From NCBI GenBank assembly GCA_033344735.1, contig JAWPMW010000001.1, positions 2,052,171 through 2,116,170 on the forward strand: DNA of 64,000 nucleotides, in the 5' to 3' direction. The number at the start of each line of letters is the position of its first letter. Positions within the stretch are counted from its first letter, which is position 1. A program made the translations under genes and the position numbers. The notes beneath the pieces are model-generated. The model did not search any database. It saw only the letters and a list, made by a program, of their open reading frames with translations, and was not told the DNA's origin. This document shows, piece by piece, positions 45,013 through 53,809 of this stretch. The DNA comes from Gammaproteobacteria bacterium. GTDB lineage: Bacteria; Pseudomonadota; Gammaproteobacteria; UBA4575.

Positions 45013-45567
45013 TTAGTTGATGTGGCTCATGAAGTCGGCACGTAGATTTTCAGGAATCTTTTCCTCGACACGGCCTAGCCATGCGTCTACGTTGGCATGA
45101 CCCGCAGGTGCTTTACCTTGTTTCTTCAATGCTAAAATACTGCCAGCGACCGCAGAGTCTGCCAAGGAAAGTGGCCCCACTAAGAATTCTTGTTCACCAA
45201 GAAGCTGGTCCATGCGTGCCATTACTTTTTCAACCTTATTGCCAGAGTCCAATAGATTACTGCTGACTTCTATCCAGCGACATTGATCACCTAAACGGCT
45301 AGCTTTCTTTGGTTTAAGAAGCATGCCCTTCCCTTTAATGTCTAAATAAGTCGAAATAGCATTCTCTCCGACGATAGTGACTGGTCCATGAGTCATGGTA
45401 ACAGTGTCCCCGCCTGACAAATTTATGTCCATTTCTATGCCACGAATTCCAGCTGTCAAAATGCACTTCATGCTAGCTGCATTTGCCGGTCCGGTGAGGG
45501 ACATTTTGTCGTCTTTACCTGCGGCTGCGGTTTTTTCTTTTTTTCCGCCAAATCCAAATAGGCCCAT
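45013..45567 (-). CDS. Glutathione S-transferase-like protein A (shortened)
   Basis: 184 residues. A glycine/lysine-rich N-terminus (M-G-L-F-G-F-G-G-K-K) replaces the first beta strand of a GST; M-K-C-I-L-T-A-G-I-R-G-I-E-M-D then matches its neighbour, followed by a GST C-domain motif E-F-L-V-G-P-L-S-L-A-D-S-A. It starts the operon, with GGAG 8 bases before the ATG; its partner follows after 20 bases. Together they look like a duplicated and diverged GST pair beside fnr. Confidence 0.6.
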   Translation of the reverse strand: MGLFGFGGKKEKTAAAGKDDKMSLTGPANAASMKCILTAGIRGIEMDINLSGGDTVTMTHGPVTIVGENAISTYLDIKGKGMLLKPKKASRLGDQCRWIEVSSNLLDSGNKVEKVMARMDQLLGEQEFLVGPLSLADSAVAGSILALKKQGKAPAGHANVDAWLGRVEEKIPENLRADFMSHIN

Positions 45568-45924
45568 TCTAAATCTCCAATTAAATCAATGTGTTAGTAT
45601 AATATTGTGGGTGCATTTACACCCCAATAGGCAATTAATTCGCGATTTTTATTATAGTTCTGTCAAATTAGGAACAAACAGCATGAGTAGTTAGGTGCCC
45701 TTATTCGCGTTTTAACTATTGTATTTAAAACTTAGTCTACTTTATATAAGTAAGCGGATGACTTCGCGTTATTAATAAGTCATTATGAACAACTGGTAGA
45801 GGTTATTAAATGACCTGATATCCCGCTAATCTAATCATAGCTAAGTGGAATGTAACTGTAATTGACATGGATCAAGACTGGTCAGAAAAGTTTTTCTGGG
45901 TCAGGTTAAATATGGAGAGTTTGA
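45568..45924. other. 357-base divergent intergenic region between GST-like operon and fnr
   Basis: No gene. It must hold both promoters. The only clear motif is an FNR-box-like site at 45862-45875. Confidence 0.5.
45862..45875 (+). promoter_or_regulatory. FNR-box-like site upstream of fnr
   Basis: TTGAC-atgg-ATCAA matches 9 of 10 positions of TTGAT-N4-ATCAA. Its centre is 56 bases before the TTG start of fnr, so it suggests autoregulation, as known for E. coli fnr. Confidence 0.55.
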
Positions 45925-46647
45925 TTGACTGAAACGAATGTAAGTTTTAGAGCTCTGAGCGACTCATGTAAGACATGTAGTTTGGCTGAGTTGTGCTTGC
46001 CTCGCGGTTTACAAGCCGAGGAGTTGCAAAGACTTGATGATGTCATCAAGGCGAGACGTGTAGTGCATTCGGGCGATCTGCTTTTTAAAGAAGGTAGTGA
46101 TAATCGCAGTATTTATGCGGTTCGTTCAGGTTCAGTCAAAACTTTTGTCATTACTGAAAGTGGAGAAGAGCAAGTATTAGGATTTCACTTGCCAGGTGAG
46201 ATAGTAGGTCTGGCTGGCTTGGATCAATCTATACACAATTGCAGCAGTAAAGCATTAGAAACAAGCAGTATCTGTGAAATGCCTCTGGATGAGCTAGAGG
46301 ACATTTGTTTACAAATACCTAGTTTGCAAAAGCAGTTACTGAAATTAATCAGCCGGGAAATTTCTCAAGATCATAAAATGCTATTGCTCTTGGCGAAAAA
46401 GAACTCAGACCAGCGTGTCGCTACTTTCTTACTAAGCTTATCTGGGCGTTTTAAATTACGTGGTTTGTCAAGCGACTCTTTTATACTATCTATGAGTCGC
46501 CAAGATATCGCAAATTACTTGGGGTTGGCTGTAGAAACAGTCAGTCGTATTCTGACAAAGTTAAGTGAAGATGAAATAGTTGATGTGACTCGTCGATCTA
46601 TTGAAATAGTTGATCACAACCGGTTGCTAGAAATAGCTAGTTCGTAA
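45925..46647 (+). CDS. fnr: FNR, oxygen-sensing Crp/Fnr-family regulator
   Basis: 240 residues from TTG 45925 (GGAG 7 bases before). Cluster ligands C15-x2-C18-x5-C24 and a central C117 (I-C-E-M-P) match the four [4Fe-4S] cysteines of E. coli FNR (20, 23, 29, 122). The recognition helix has E-T-V-S-R, which in E. coli (Glu209, Ser212, Arg213) reads TTGAT. So this should be an anaerobic regulator that is active without oxygen. Several matching boxes lie nearby. Confidence 0.93.
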   Translation: MTETNVSFRALSDSCKTCSLAELCLPRGLQAEELQRLDDVIKARRVVHSGDLLFKEGSDNRSIYAVRSGSVKTFVITESGEEQVLGFHLPGEIVGLAGLDQSIHNCSSKALETSSICEMPLDELEDICLQIPSLQKQLLKLISREISQDHKMLLLLAKKNSDQRVATFLLSLSGRFKLRGLSSDSFILSMSRQDIANYLGLAVETVSRILTKLSEDEIVDVTRRSIEIVDHNRLLEIASS

Positions 46648-46673
46648 AAAAAGCGCGGTAAAAGATACCGCGC
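46646..46673 (-). terminator. Rho-independent terminator of the alkB-like operon
   Basis: GCGCGGTA with TACCGCGC around a 5-base loop; the A-run on plus gives seven Ts on the minus transcript. It overlaps the fnr stop and ends the operon started at 48147. Confidence 0.85.
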
Positions 46674-46735
46674 AACTGCTACGTCTTCCTCCTTGCGGAG
46701 GTACTATGGTTTTCTTTAGATGTCGGACGAAGACG

Positions 46736-46939
46736 TTATTTTTCCCATTGATAGGCTTCTTCACCAGCGATGGCGAAAAACATCCATACATCAATAAGTA
46801 AAGTGATTAGAAATATTATTGATGTACCGATTGCCCATATTGGGTTTGTGTGATGCTGCTCTATACCTAGTGAGACTAACGCAATGCCTACCACAGAAGT
46901 AAATAATGCGATGGCTATTAATGCTGAAAATGTTTTCAT
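46736..46939 (-). CDS. Small two-helix membrane protein after the AlkB-like gene
   Basis: 67 residues from ATG 46939, with AAGGAGA in front; an in-frame start 42 bases upstream is less likely. Two predicted helices (I-A-I-A-L-F-T-S-V-V-G-I-A-L and T-S-I-I-F-L-I-T-L-L-I-D-V-W-M-F-F), ending E-E-A-Y-Q-W-E-K. It follows the hydroxylase by 26 bases and ends before the terminator, so it is probably a small partner of the membrane enzyme. No family recognised. Confidence 0.6.
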   Translation of the reverse strand: MKTFSALIAIALFTSVVGIALVSLGIEQHHTNPIWAIGTSIIFLITLLIDVWMFFAIAGEEAYQWEK

Positions 46940-46965
46940 TGTTATGTTCTCCTTAAGTCCGTTAC

Positions 46966-48147
46966 TTATGCTTTTGCGCATAAGGGCATGTCAGTCCAAC
47001 CAGCGCGATAATTCATGCGGGCTGCTATTTTTTGTTCACCTTCACTAGCATGTCTTTTATCCCACTCAGCAAGTTTTGGCTTAATGAATGCCTCCCAAAC
47101 TGGCGGCACTAAGATCATTGCGAACATAGCGAAGTAACCGTAGCCGGTATCGGGCGAGCCCACTTCTTCTAACTCCCAAAAGTGTGTTTCACCTCTATCA
47201 TGGTGATCTCCTTGGCGACCAATTTCGATAAACCCCCATTGTGTGATTGGTGATTCACCTACGTCCCATGAGTGGTGGTATTCAATTGGTTTACCTTTCT
47301 CGCGAATTAATCCGTAATGCTCTAGGTAATTAAGGACTTCTAATTCAAATCCTGCGATTGCCCACGCTGCAACCATTACACCTAGGCCAATCCATCCCCC
47401 TGCCATCCAAAATAAGACAATGCTAGGTAAACTCATTGCATATCCGCGAATCCAGCGATTCTGCCAAGAGATGAAAGAAACTCCCAATCTTTTCAAACGT
47501 TGTTGTTCCATGATGTACAAAAAACGTGACTGTCCAAAATGAGATAACAGGTAATGTTTGTAGATTGATCTTCCACGAGGTGATGTTGCAGGATCATCTT
47601 CGCAACCTAGTTCTAGATGGTGGTTATAGACATGCGCATAACAAAAGTGGGCGATTCCGCTTAAGGCCATCATCCAACGAGCAAGTACAAAAGTTGGACC
47701 TTTAGTGTGTGCTAACTCATGACCAAACATGATGCCAAGCCCTAAGAACATGGCTGCTGATATGGTGGCGCCTACCATTTGCCAACCGGTCACCCCTGTT
47801 TGAACTTCAAACCATAAGAAATCCATAGTGCCAATTGGTGTGCCTGTGGAAAATTCATAGACTCGCCAGACTAGCGCTAGCTGTAATGCAACAAATATGG
47901 GGTATTGCGCCCACATCATCCCTTTAAGTAGCCATGGCTTACCGATAGTTTCACCATCATCATCGCGACCGGCAGGTTCTGCGTGAATACTTGGGATTAC
48001 ACTGGTAAGTGTGTCTACAACAATTGCCGCTGCAAATAAAGCAACACCTAACCAGACCCAATTGCCCCCAAGAACCACACCTAGAAGTGCTAAAAATATT
48101 AAACTCGGTGTGAAAAAATATCTGATATTTACTAAAAACGTATGCAT
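46966..48147 (-). CDS. AlkB-like membrane di-iron hydroxylase, divergent
   Basis: 393 residues, about six helices. Histidine boxes: H143-E-L-A-H147; H172-V-Y-N-H-H177; N-Y-L-E-H277-Y-G-L; and R-Q-G-D-H315-H316. In alkane hydroxylase AlkB and xylene monooxygenase XylM the third box reads R-H-S-D-H-H: here Gln replaces the first His. In AlkB the second box is E-H-N-R-G-H-H: here A-H-V-Y-N-H-H. So the family is sure but the substrate is open. No rubredoxin gene is next to it. Two FNR-box-like sites lie upstream. Confidence 0.78.
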   Translation of the reverse strand: MHTFLVNIRYFFTPSLIFLALLGVVLGGNWVWLGVALFAAAIVVDTLTSVIPSIHAEPAGRDDDGETIGKPWLLKGMMWAQYPIFVALQLALVWRVYEFSTGTPIGTMDFLWFEVQTGVTGWQMVGATISAAMFLGLGIMFGHELAHTKGPTFVLARWMMALSGIAHFCYAHVYNHHLELGCEDDPATSPRGRSIYKHYLLSHFGQSRFLYIMEQQRLKRLGVSFISWQNRWIRGYAMSLPSIVLFWMAGGWIGLGVMVAAWAIAGFELEVLNYLEHYGLIREKGKPIEYHHSWDVGESPITQWGFIEIGRQGDHHDRGETHFWELEEVGSPDTGYGYFAMFAMILVPPVWEAFIKPKLAEWDKRHASEGEQKIAARMNYRAGWTDMPLCAKA

Positions 48148-48218
48148 TTGAATAACTCCTAAAATATATTATTGTGTAACTTGTGCGTCTATATTGGAGC
48201 CTGCATCGTTAATTAGAA

Positions 48219-48232
48219 ATGATGTATATCAA
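48219..48232 (+). promoter_or_regulatory. FNR-box-like site, promoter-proximal to alkB-like gene
   Basis: ATGAT-gtat-ATCAA matches 9 of 10 positions. Its centre is 79 bases before the ATG (on minus). A TATAGA that could serve as the -10 hexamer lies ~35 bases downstream, so the spacing is near that of a class II FNR-activated promoter. Confidence 0.5.
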
Positions 48233-48270
48233 GTAAAGGTTTGATCAAATAGTTTTGTTAATACAATAAC

Positions 48271-48284
48271 TTGATCAAGATCAA
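48271..48284 (+). promoter_or_regulatory. Perfect FNR box upstream of the alkB-like gene
   Basis: TTGAT-caag-ATCAA is an exact match to the FNR consensus. It lies 130 bases from the alkB-like ATG, 52 bases from the other box, and just beyond the ompW stop. Confidence 0.7.
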
Positions 48285-48287
48285 GCT

Positions 48288-48965
48288 TTAAAATCTTTTG
48301 CCAAAGCCAAGTCCAACTACTATGGGGTTTATATCTACATCAACTTCGACATTCCCAGACGAGCTAGGTGTATTATGAAATTTTGCGGTACTGTCGATTT
48401 TAAGATATTTTATGTCAGCATTGATAAACCAGTTTTCTTTTATCATATAGTCAATGCCTAATTGCGCAGCTAAACCCCAAGAACTTTCCAAGCGAATATC
48501 AGAGCCAGAAATATCTAATGGCCCTCTTACCTTTTCATCGTAAAATTTAGTGTAGTTAACTCCTATACCTGCATATGGACGAATAATGCCTGTAGGATTG
48601 AAATGGTATTGCAATGTAAGCGTGGGAGGAAGCACATCGGTATTGATAACTTTGCCAAGTGAGCCTAGTGATCCACGTGCAGTGACATTATGATTAGAAG
48701 TAGCAAGGATTAATTCTAGGCCGATATGCTTTGTGAACATATATGTGATATCAAGCTCAGGGACAATATCTTCATCAACGCCAACCCCGCTACCGCTAAC
48801 CGCGCTGCCATTGACAGCGATGTCACCACTACTGTCATCGGGGGCTACACTGATGGCACGAAATCTAACAATCCAACGATCATGATCATTGGCATAAGCA
48901 GTGTTAGTTAAAATTATTAAACAAAGAAAGCTAGTTGCAACTTTTAAGAGTGTTTGAATAGTCAT
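48288..48965 (-). CDS. ompW: OmpW family outer-membrane protein
   Basis: 225 residues with a signal peptide (1-25). An eight-stranded barrel pattern: W-I-V-R-F-R-A-I at start of the mature form, P-P-T-L-T-L-Q-Y-H-F, R-P-Y-A-G-I-G-V-N-Y-T-x-F, and G-L-G-F-G-K-R-F with C-terminal Phe. OmpW lets hydrophobic molecules cross the outer membrane. E. coli ompW is under FNR; here an FNR-box-like site lies 66 bases upstream. Confidence 0.9.
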   Translation of the reverse strand: MTIQTLLKVATSFLCLIILTNTAYANDHDRWIVRFRAISVAPDDSSGDIAVNGSAVSGSGVGVDEDIVPELDITYMFTKHIGLELILATSNHNVTARGSLGSLGKVINTDVLPPTLTLQYHFNPTGIIRPYAGIGVNYTKFYDEKVRGPLDISGSDIRLESSWGLAAQLGIDYMIKENWFINADIKYLKIDSTAKFHNTPSSSGNVEVDVDINPIVVGLGFGKRF

Positions 48966-49024
48966 GGTATTGGGCTGAATTAAAATTTATAAGTTCAGTG
49001 TATTTAGACGCTAGTAGAATGTCA

Positions 49025-49038
49025 TTGACCTGTATCAA
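49025..49038 (+). promoter_or_regulatory. FNR-box-like site upstream of ompW
   Basis: TTGAC-ctgt-ATCAA matches 9 of 10 positions, centred 66 bases before the ompW ATG. A TACACT (minus strand) lies ~32 bases downstream, compatible with class II (-41.5) activation. Confidence 0.55.
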
Positions 49039-49183
49039 TGCACTTAAAGAGTGCTTGTATATAACTAAAATGTTTTTAGTAGTGCTAGAGCCTGAGTTTT
49101 AACAAGCAAATAGATTTAACTTTGCATTCTATAAGTTCATCCTATTTTGGATGTTGATGATCAAGAGTGATAATAGGAGCTAT

Positions 49184-49270
49184 ATGCGCGGCTGTATGTT
49201 AATGATATTAACTACAGTAATTCATACGAAGTCTTTTAAAGGTAATTTACAACATTGGAGAAATGGATGA
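49184..49270 (+). CDS. Short upstream ORF coupled to the GalT-like gene
   Basis: 28 codons from ATG with AGGAG 4 bases before it. The TGA overlaps the ATG of the GalT-like gene as ATGA. The peptide (M-R-G-C-M-L-M-I-L) has no obvious function; it may be a leader for translational coupling. Evidence is position only. Confidence 0.35.
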   Translation: MRGCMLMILTTVIHTKSFKGNLQHWRNG

Positions 49271-50349
49271 GTGATGATGACAGTCAAAGTATTCGTGAGA
49301 TTAGAATTAATCCCATTGTCCCGTCAGAATCTGTTTTAGTTTCTACCGCGCGAGGATTGCGGCCAAGAAAAGAAGAAGCACCAGTCGAGCGTGATGAGCG
49401 GGAACATGTAGAAAAATGTCCTTTTTGTACAGGCAACGAAGAAATGACGCCACCGACTATAGCAGCTTGGCCAACACCAACAGACTGGCAAGTACGAGTG
49501 GTAGAAAATTTGTTTCCGGTGCTGAGTCCGCAGCAAAGTGGTAATGCGCTTAATTTTGGTTTGCAAAAAGTGATTGATGGTTATGGTCGACATGAAGTCG
49601 TCATTGATCACCCTAATCATGGTATTCGTGTGAGCGATATGGAGGTAAGCCACATTGCTGGAATATTTGCAATGTTTCGTGATCGCATGCAAGAGATTTA
49701 TGCGAGTGATACGCGAATTAAATATGTATTAGTGTTTAAAAATTTTGGTGCAGCAGCAGGTGCAAGTATTGCACATACGCATAGTCAAATTGTTGCCATG
49801 CCTGTGGTGCCTGAGAATGTAGTCAACGAACTAAACTATACGCGCCAGTATTATGAAAAATATAATCAAAATATTTTTCATACACTGATAGATGAGGCAC
49901 TCACTTTTGAAGCCACGATATATGATCGTGAATCTGGTGAAGTGAGGCGAAAAGTAAATGTTGGGCAATACATTATAGAACGTGGAGAATACTTTATTGC
50001 AGTAAAACCATTTGCAAGTCGTTTTGAATGGGAAGTGCAAATACTTCCGTTATTTGATCAGGCAGATTTTCTGGACATTAAGGATGAACATTTAAATGAT
50101 TTTGCAATTGTACTTAAACATACTATGCAAAGACTTAATCATGTTTTAGGCGGTGTTCAATACAATTTCTTTTTGCACTCATTGCCGCATTCACCTGAAT
50201 GGCAAGACTGTGTCGATAGTTATATTTGGCATTTGGAAATATGCCCGCGTACAAGTATTCCTACTGGGTTTGAATTGGGTTCTGGCTTGTTTGTTAGCAC
50301 TGTTAGCCCAGAAGATGCTGCTGAACAGTTGCGTTCAGTGAGTTTATAA
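49267..50349 (+). CDS. GalT-like nucleotidyltransferase (HIT superfamily)
   Basis: 360 residues from ATG 49267 (GGAG 6 bases before); a TTG 12 bases upstream is out-competed. The active-site A-H-T-H-S-Q (H-x-H-x-Q) is the nucleotidyl-His motif of hexose-1-phosphate uridylyltransferases. N-terminal R-x-x-R-P and C-P-F-C-T-G-N-E are also family-typical (zinc site). C-terminal F-F-L-H-S-L-P and H-L-E-I-C-P-R match. Substrate may be galactose-, glucose- or ADP-linked; no gal genes are near. Confidence 0.85.
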   Translation: MSDDDSQSIREIRINPIVPSESVLVSTARGLRPRKEEAPVERDEREHVEKCPFCTGNEEMTPPTIAAWPTPTDWQVRVVENLFPVLSPQQSGNALNFGLQKVIDGYGRHEVVIDHPNHGIRVSDMEVSHIAGIFAMFRDRMQEIYASDTRIKYVLVFKNFGAAAGASIAHTHSQIVAMPVVPENVVNELNYTRQYYEKYNQNIFHTLIDEALTFEATIYDRESGEVRRKVNVGQYIIERGEYFIAVKPFASRFEWEVQILPLFDQADFLDIKDEHLNDFAIVLKHTMQRLNHVLGGVQYNFFLHSLPHSPEWQDCVDSYIWHLEICPRTSIPTGFELGSGLFVSTVSPEDAAEQLRSVSL

Positions 50350-50356
50350 ACTGTAC

Positions 50357-50384
50357 TTAGATTCGCGCGAAAGCGGGAATCTAA
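50357..50384. repeat. REP-like GNRA hairpin between genes
   Basis: TTAGATTC-g-CGC, loop GAAA, GCG-g-GAATCTAA: 11 of 12 pairs. The reverse reads ATTCCCGCTTTCGCG, which resembles the common proteobacterial REP-type palindrome. Only one copy is seen in the window; it may also act as the GalT-like terminator. Confidence 0.5.
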
Positions 50385-50423
50385 GACAGCTTATCTTGTC
50401 TCATACCATAGCCATTCTAGTGC

Positions 50424-50993
50424 ATGACTATAATGAAAATTGATGGGCAAAGAGTTGAGAATATTTGCTTAGTGAGTAATCAAGAACACAATTTCAGTGC
50501 GGCAGCAGGCAAGTGGATGATAGTAATGTCATGGATTGCAGCAATTGGCTTGCTGACACTGCTGTTCACCAACGTGCTGGATAATAAACGTAATCCCAAC
50601 AAAAACCTGAGCACACAAGTGTTAGAAAACGGCGGCAAACAAGTAGTACTGCAAAGTAGTACTCATGGCCATTATGTCGCTAGTGGGAAAATTAACAATG
50701 AACCAGTTGTTTTCTTGGTAGATACAGGCGCGAGTTTTGTATCAGTGCCTGAGAGGGTCGCGAATAGAGTAGGGCTGAAAAAGGGAAGTGCTATGACAGC
50801 GATAACAGCGAACGGTAATATTACTGTTTACTCGACAGTATTAGATCGTATTAGTCTGGGTGATATCACTTTATATAATGTAAGAGCCGATATTAATCCT
50901 CACATGGATGGTGAAGAGATTTTGCTAGGAATGTCATTCCTAAGAAATCTTTCAGTCACACACGAAGACGGCAAGTTATCTATTCGGCAGTAG
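50424..50993 (+). CDS. Retropepsin-like aspartic protease (TIGR02281 type), membrane-anchored
   Basis: 189 residues. One helix at about residues 33-50, then the catalytic F-L-V-D-T-G-A-S-F-V-S (one catalytic Asp per monomer, as in retroviral proteases) and I-L-L-G-M-S-F-L near the end. It should act as a dimer in the periplasm. The natural substrate of the family is unknown. The stop overlaps the DUF2288 gene end convergently by 14 bases. Confidence 0.85.
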   Translation: MTIMKIDGQRVENICLVSNQEHNFSAAAGKWMIVMSWIAAIGLLTLLFTNVLDNKRNPNKNLSTQVLENGGKQVVLQSSTHGHYVASGKINNEPVVFLVDTGASFVSVPERVANRVGLKKGSAMTAITANGNITVYSTVLDRISLGDITLYNVRADINPHMDGEEILLGMSFLRNLSVTHEDGKLSIRQ

Positions 50994-51303
50994 CAGGTTT
51001 AATTGCTTGTACTAATACCCATGGGTGTACAACTACACTCCAAACCTCAGCATCTTCTTTATGCCAAGCTTTGGCTTGATTATTAAATTCTTTGACAAGT
51101 AAGCCTTCTTCCATCCACTCGATGATCTTAGAGGCATCATCGAGTGAAATTGAATAACCGACATCAACTAGATTCAATGTCTCGCTAACTAGAATTAGTT
51201 TTCCTTGGGCATAAAACTTTTCTAGTTCTCTCCATGAAATCTTTGCAGTTTCAGCTACGATCTTGGCTTTTTCTTCCTGAATTAATCTATCGACTTCTCT
51301 CAT
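50980..51303 (-). CDS. DUF2288 protein
   Basis: 107 residues. The family pattern is clear: K-I-S-W-R-E-L-E-K-F-Y-A-Q-G-K-L-I-L-V, L-N-L-V-D-V-G-Y-S-I-S-x-D and P-W-V-L-V-Q. Small cytoplasmic protein of unknown function. It follows the PPi-PFK gene by 11 bases on the same strand. Confidence 0.83.
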   Translation of the reverse strand: MREVDRLIQEEKAKIVAETAKISWRELEKFYAQGKLILVSETLNLVDVGYSISLDDASKIIEWMEEGLLVKEFNNQAKAWHKEDAEVWSVVVHPWVLVQAIKPATAE

Positions 51304-51314
51304 TTATTTATTCG

Positions 51315-52577
51315 CTAAATTTTAAAGTCAGTGTTGAGCTTCTTGCGAACCGGTACATTTTTCAGTTCAACATATTGAGGTAAGCCATTTTTATAAGGTG
51401 GGTAGTCTTCGCCCTTAATGAGCGGTGCTAAATAGGTTCGGCAGCGTTTCGTAATACCAAATCCATCTTTGGTAATGTAGCTGGCAGGCATCATTTTCTC
51501 TACATTGGCAACACGTGCTAATGATGTATGGCCAATCTTCCATTTATATGGATCATTAGATACGCGAACAATCGTGGGCATGATTGCGGTTTTGCCTTGC
51601 AGTGCAAATTCAACCGCGGCTTTACCAACGGCATAAGCTTGGTCAACATCTGTTTTAGAAGCGATATGACGAGCAGCACGTTGTAAATAATCTGCTACAG
51701 CCCAATGGTATTTGTAGCCAGTGGCGTCTTTAATCATCTGAGCCACTACTGGTGCGACACCGCCTAATTGTTTGTGTCCAAAGGCATCTACACTTCCTGC
51801 GTCTGCGAGGAATGTTCCATCTTTGTAGGCTGCACCTTCGGAAACAACAATTGCGCAGTAACCATATTTCTTAACACATTCTTTGACACGCTTTAAGAAT
51901 GTAGTTTTTCGAAAAGGTATTTCAGGAAATAAAATAATATGCGGTGAATCACCTTCTTTTTCAGCGGCTAATCCACCTGCTGCAGCAATCCATCCGGCAT
52001 GACGTCCCATGACTTCCATGACAAAAACTTTGGTAGAAGTCTTTGCCATTGAGGCAACATCGAAGCCGGCTTCACGAATTGATACCGCAACATATTTTGC
52101 GACGGAGCCAAATCCTGGGCAGCAATCAGTAATCGGTAAGTCGTTATCAACAGTCTTAGGAATACCTATGCACTGAATTGGGTAACCCATGGCTTTGCTG
52201 AGCTGCGAAACCTTGTGGGATGTGTCTTGAGAGTCTCCTCCACCATTGTAGAAGAAGTAGCCAATATTGTGTGCTTTAAACACTTCGATGAGTCTTTCAT
52301 ATTGAGCGCGATTTTCTTCTAAGCTTTTTAATTTGTAGCGACAAGAACCAAATGCCCCTGAAGGAGTATGGCGTAGAGCGGCTATGGAACGCGCGGATTC
52401 TTTTGAAGTGTCTATTAAGTCTTCAGTGAGTGCACCGATAATTCCGTTTCGGCCAGCATAAACTTTGCCGATTTTATCTTTATTTTTACGTGCTGTTTCA
52501 ATTAATCCGCATGCAGTGGCATTTATAACTGAAGTGACGCCGCCAGATTGGGCATAAAAAGCATTTTTTTTACTCAT
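51315..52577 (-). CDS. pfp: PPi-dependent 6-phosphofructokinase
   Basis: 420 residues. G-G-G-D-S (Asp at the position that blocks ATP in PPi enzymes) and I-P-K-T-V-D-N-D (Lys typical of PPi users) identify a pyrophosphate-dependent enzyme; M-E-V-M-G-R-H-A-G-W is the fructose 6-phosphate loop. The reaction is reversible and can run in glycolysis, gluconeogenesis or, in methylotrophs and autotrophs, the RuMP/Calvin sugar-phosphate pool. Transcribed with DUF2288; divergent from adk. Confidence 0.9.
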   Translation of the reverse strand: MSKKNAFYAQSGGVTSVINATACGLIETARKNKDKIGKVYAGRNGIIGALTEDLIDTSKESARSIAALRHTPSGAFGSCRYKLKSLEENRAQYERLIEVFKAHNIGYFFYNGGGDSQDTSHKVSQLSKAMGYPIQCIGIPKTVDNDLPITDCCPGFGSVAKYVAVSIREAGFDVASMAKTSTKVFVMEVMGRHAGWIAAAGGLAAEKEGDSPHIILFPEIPFRKTTFLKRVKECVKKYGYCAIVVSEGAAYKDGTFLADAGSVDAFGHKQLGGVAPVVAQMIKDATGYKYHWAVADYLQRAARHIASKTDVDQAYAVGKAAVEFALQGKTAIMPTIVRVSNDPYKWKIGHTSLARVANVEKMMPASYITKDGFGITKRCRTYLAPLIKGEDYPPYKNGLPQYVELKNVPVRKKLNTDFKI

Positions 52578-52802
52578 TTGATTTGCCTTATGAATAGATG
52601 ATTGAAGTTAAATGTTGCTGGTGTCAGTAACAACAAAATTACATGCTCTAACCGTAGCAGCCAATGTGTATTTTGGAGGGGAGTGTTGTCACTATGAATA
52701 TTGGTGATTGATGACATTGATACTAGAGTAAATTTGTTTAATACGGTGGGTTACTGCAACAGTGTGTGTCAAAATAGTCTTTTAGAAAAATAATTTAAGT
52801 AG

Positions 52803-53468
<666 letters not shown>

Positions 53469-53478
53469 TGCAAAAACA

Positions 53479-53805
53479 TTGGATGTTTTTATAATACTAG
53501 CTGTTATTGCATTAGGTGTATGGTTCTGGATTGATGGGTTGCGTTCACGTGAATTTGCTATGAAACGATGTCATTCATTTTGTATGCAAAATCACGTGCA
53601 GATGCTAGATCAATCCATTCATTTGAATAAAGTATTTCCTGCAAGAAAAAATGGACGCCTTAGGTTGCGTCGTTTTTATGTATTTGAATTCAGTATCAAT
53701 GGTGCTGATCGCTACAATGGCGTTGCTGTTGAATTCAGTAATAAAATTGAGTATTTGTCTTTGCTGCATCCTGATGGTGAAATTATTCAAGGCGAGCTAC
53801 ATTAA
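53479..53805 (+). CDS. DUF3301 protein
   Basis: 108 residues from TTG 53479 (no better start). One N-terminal helix (F-I-I-L-A-V-I-A-L-G-V-W-F-W) then a beta-rich soluble part with R-L-R-L-R-R-F-Y-V-F-E-F-S, matching DUF3301. Membrane-anchored, function unknown. It ends just before the convergent metallophosphoesterase. Confidence 0.72.
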   Translation: MDVFIILAVIALGVWFWIDGLRSREFAMKRCHSFCMQNHVQMLDQSIHLNKVFPARKNGRLRLRRFYVFEFSINGADRYNGVAVEFSNKIEYLSLLHPDGEIIQGELH

Positions 53806-53809
53806 GTCT

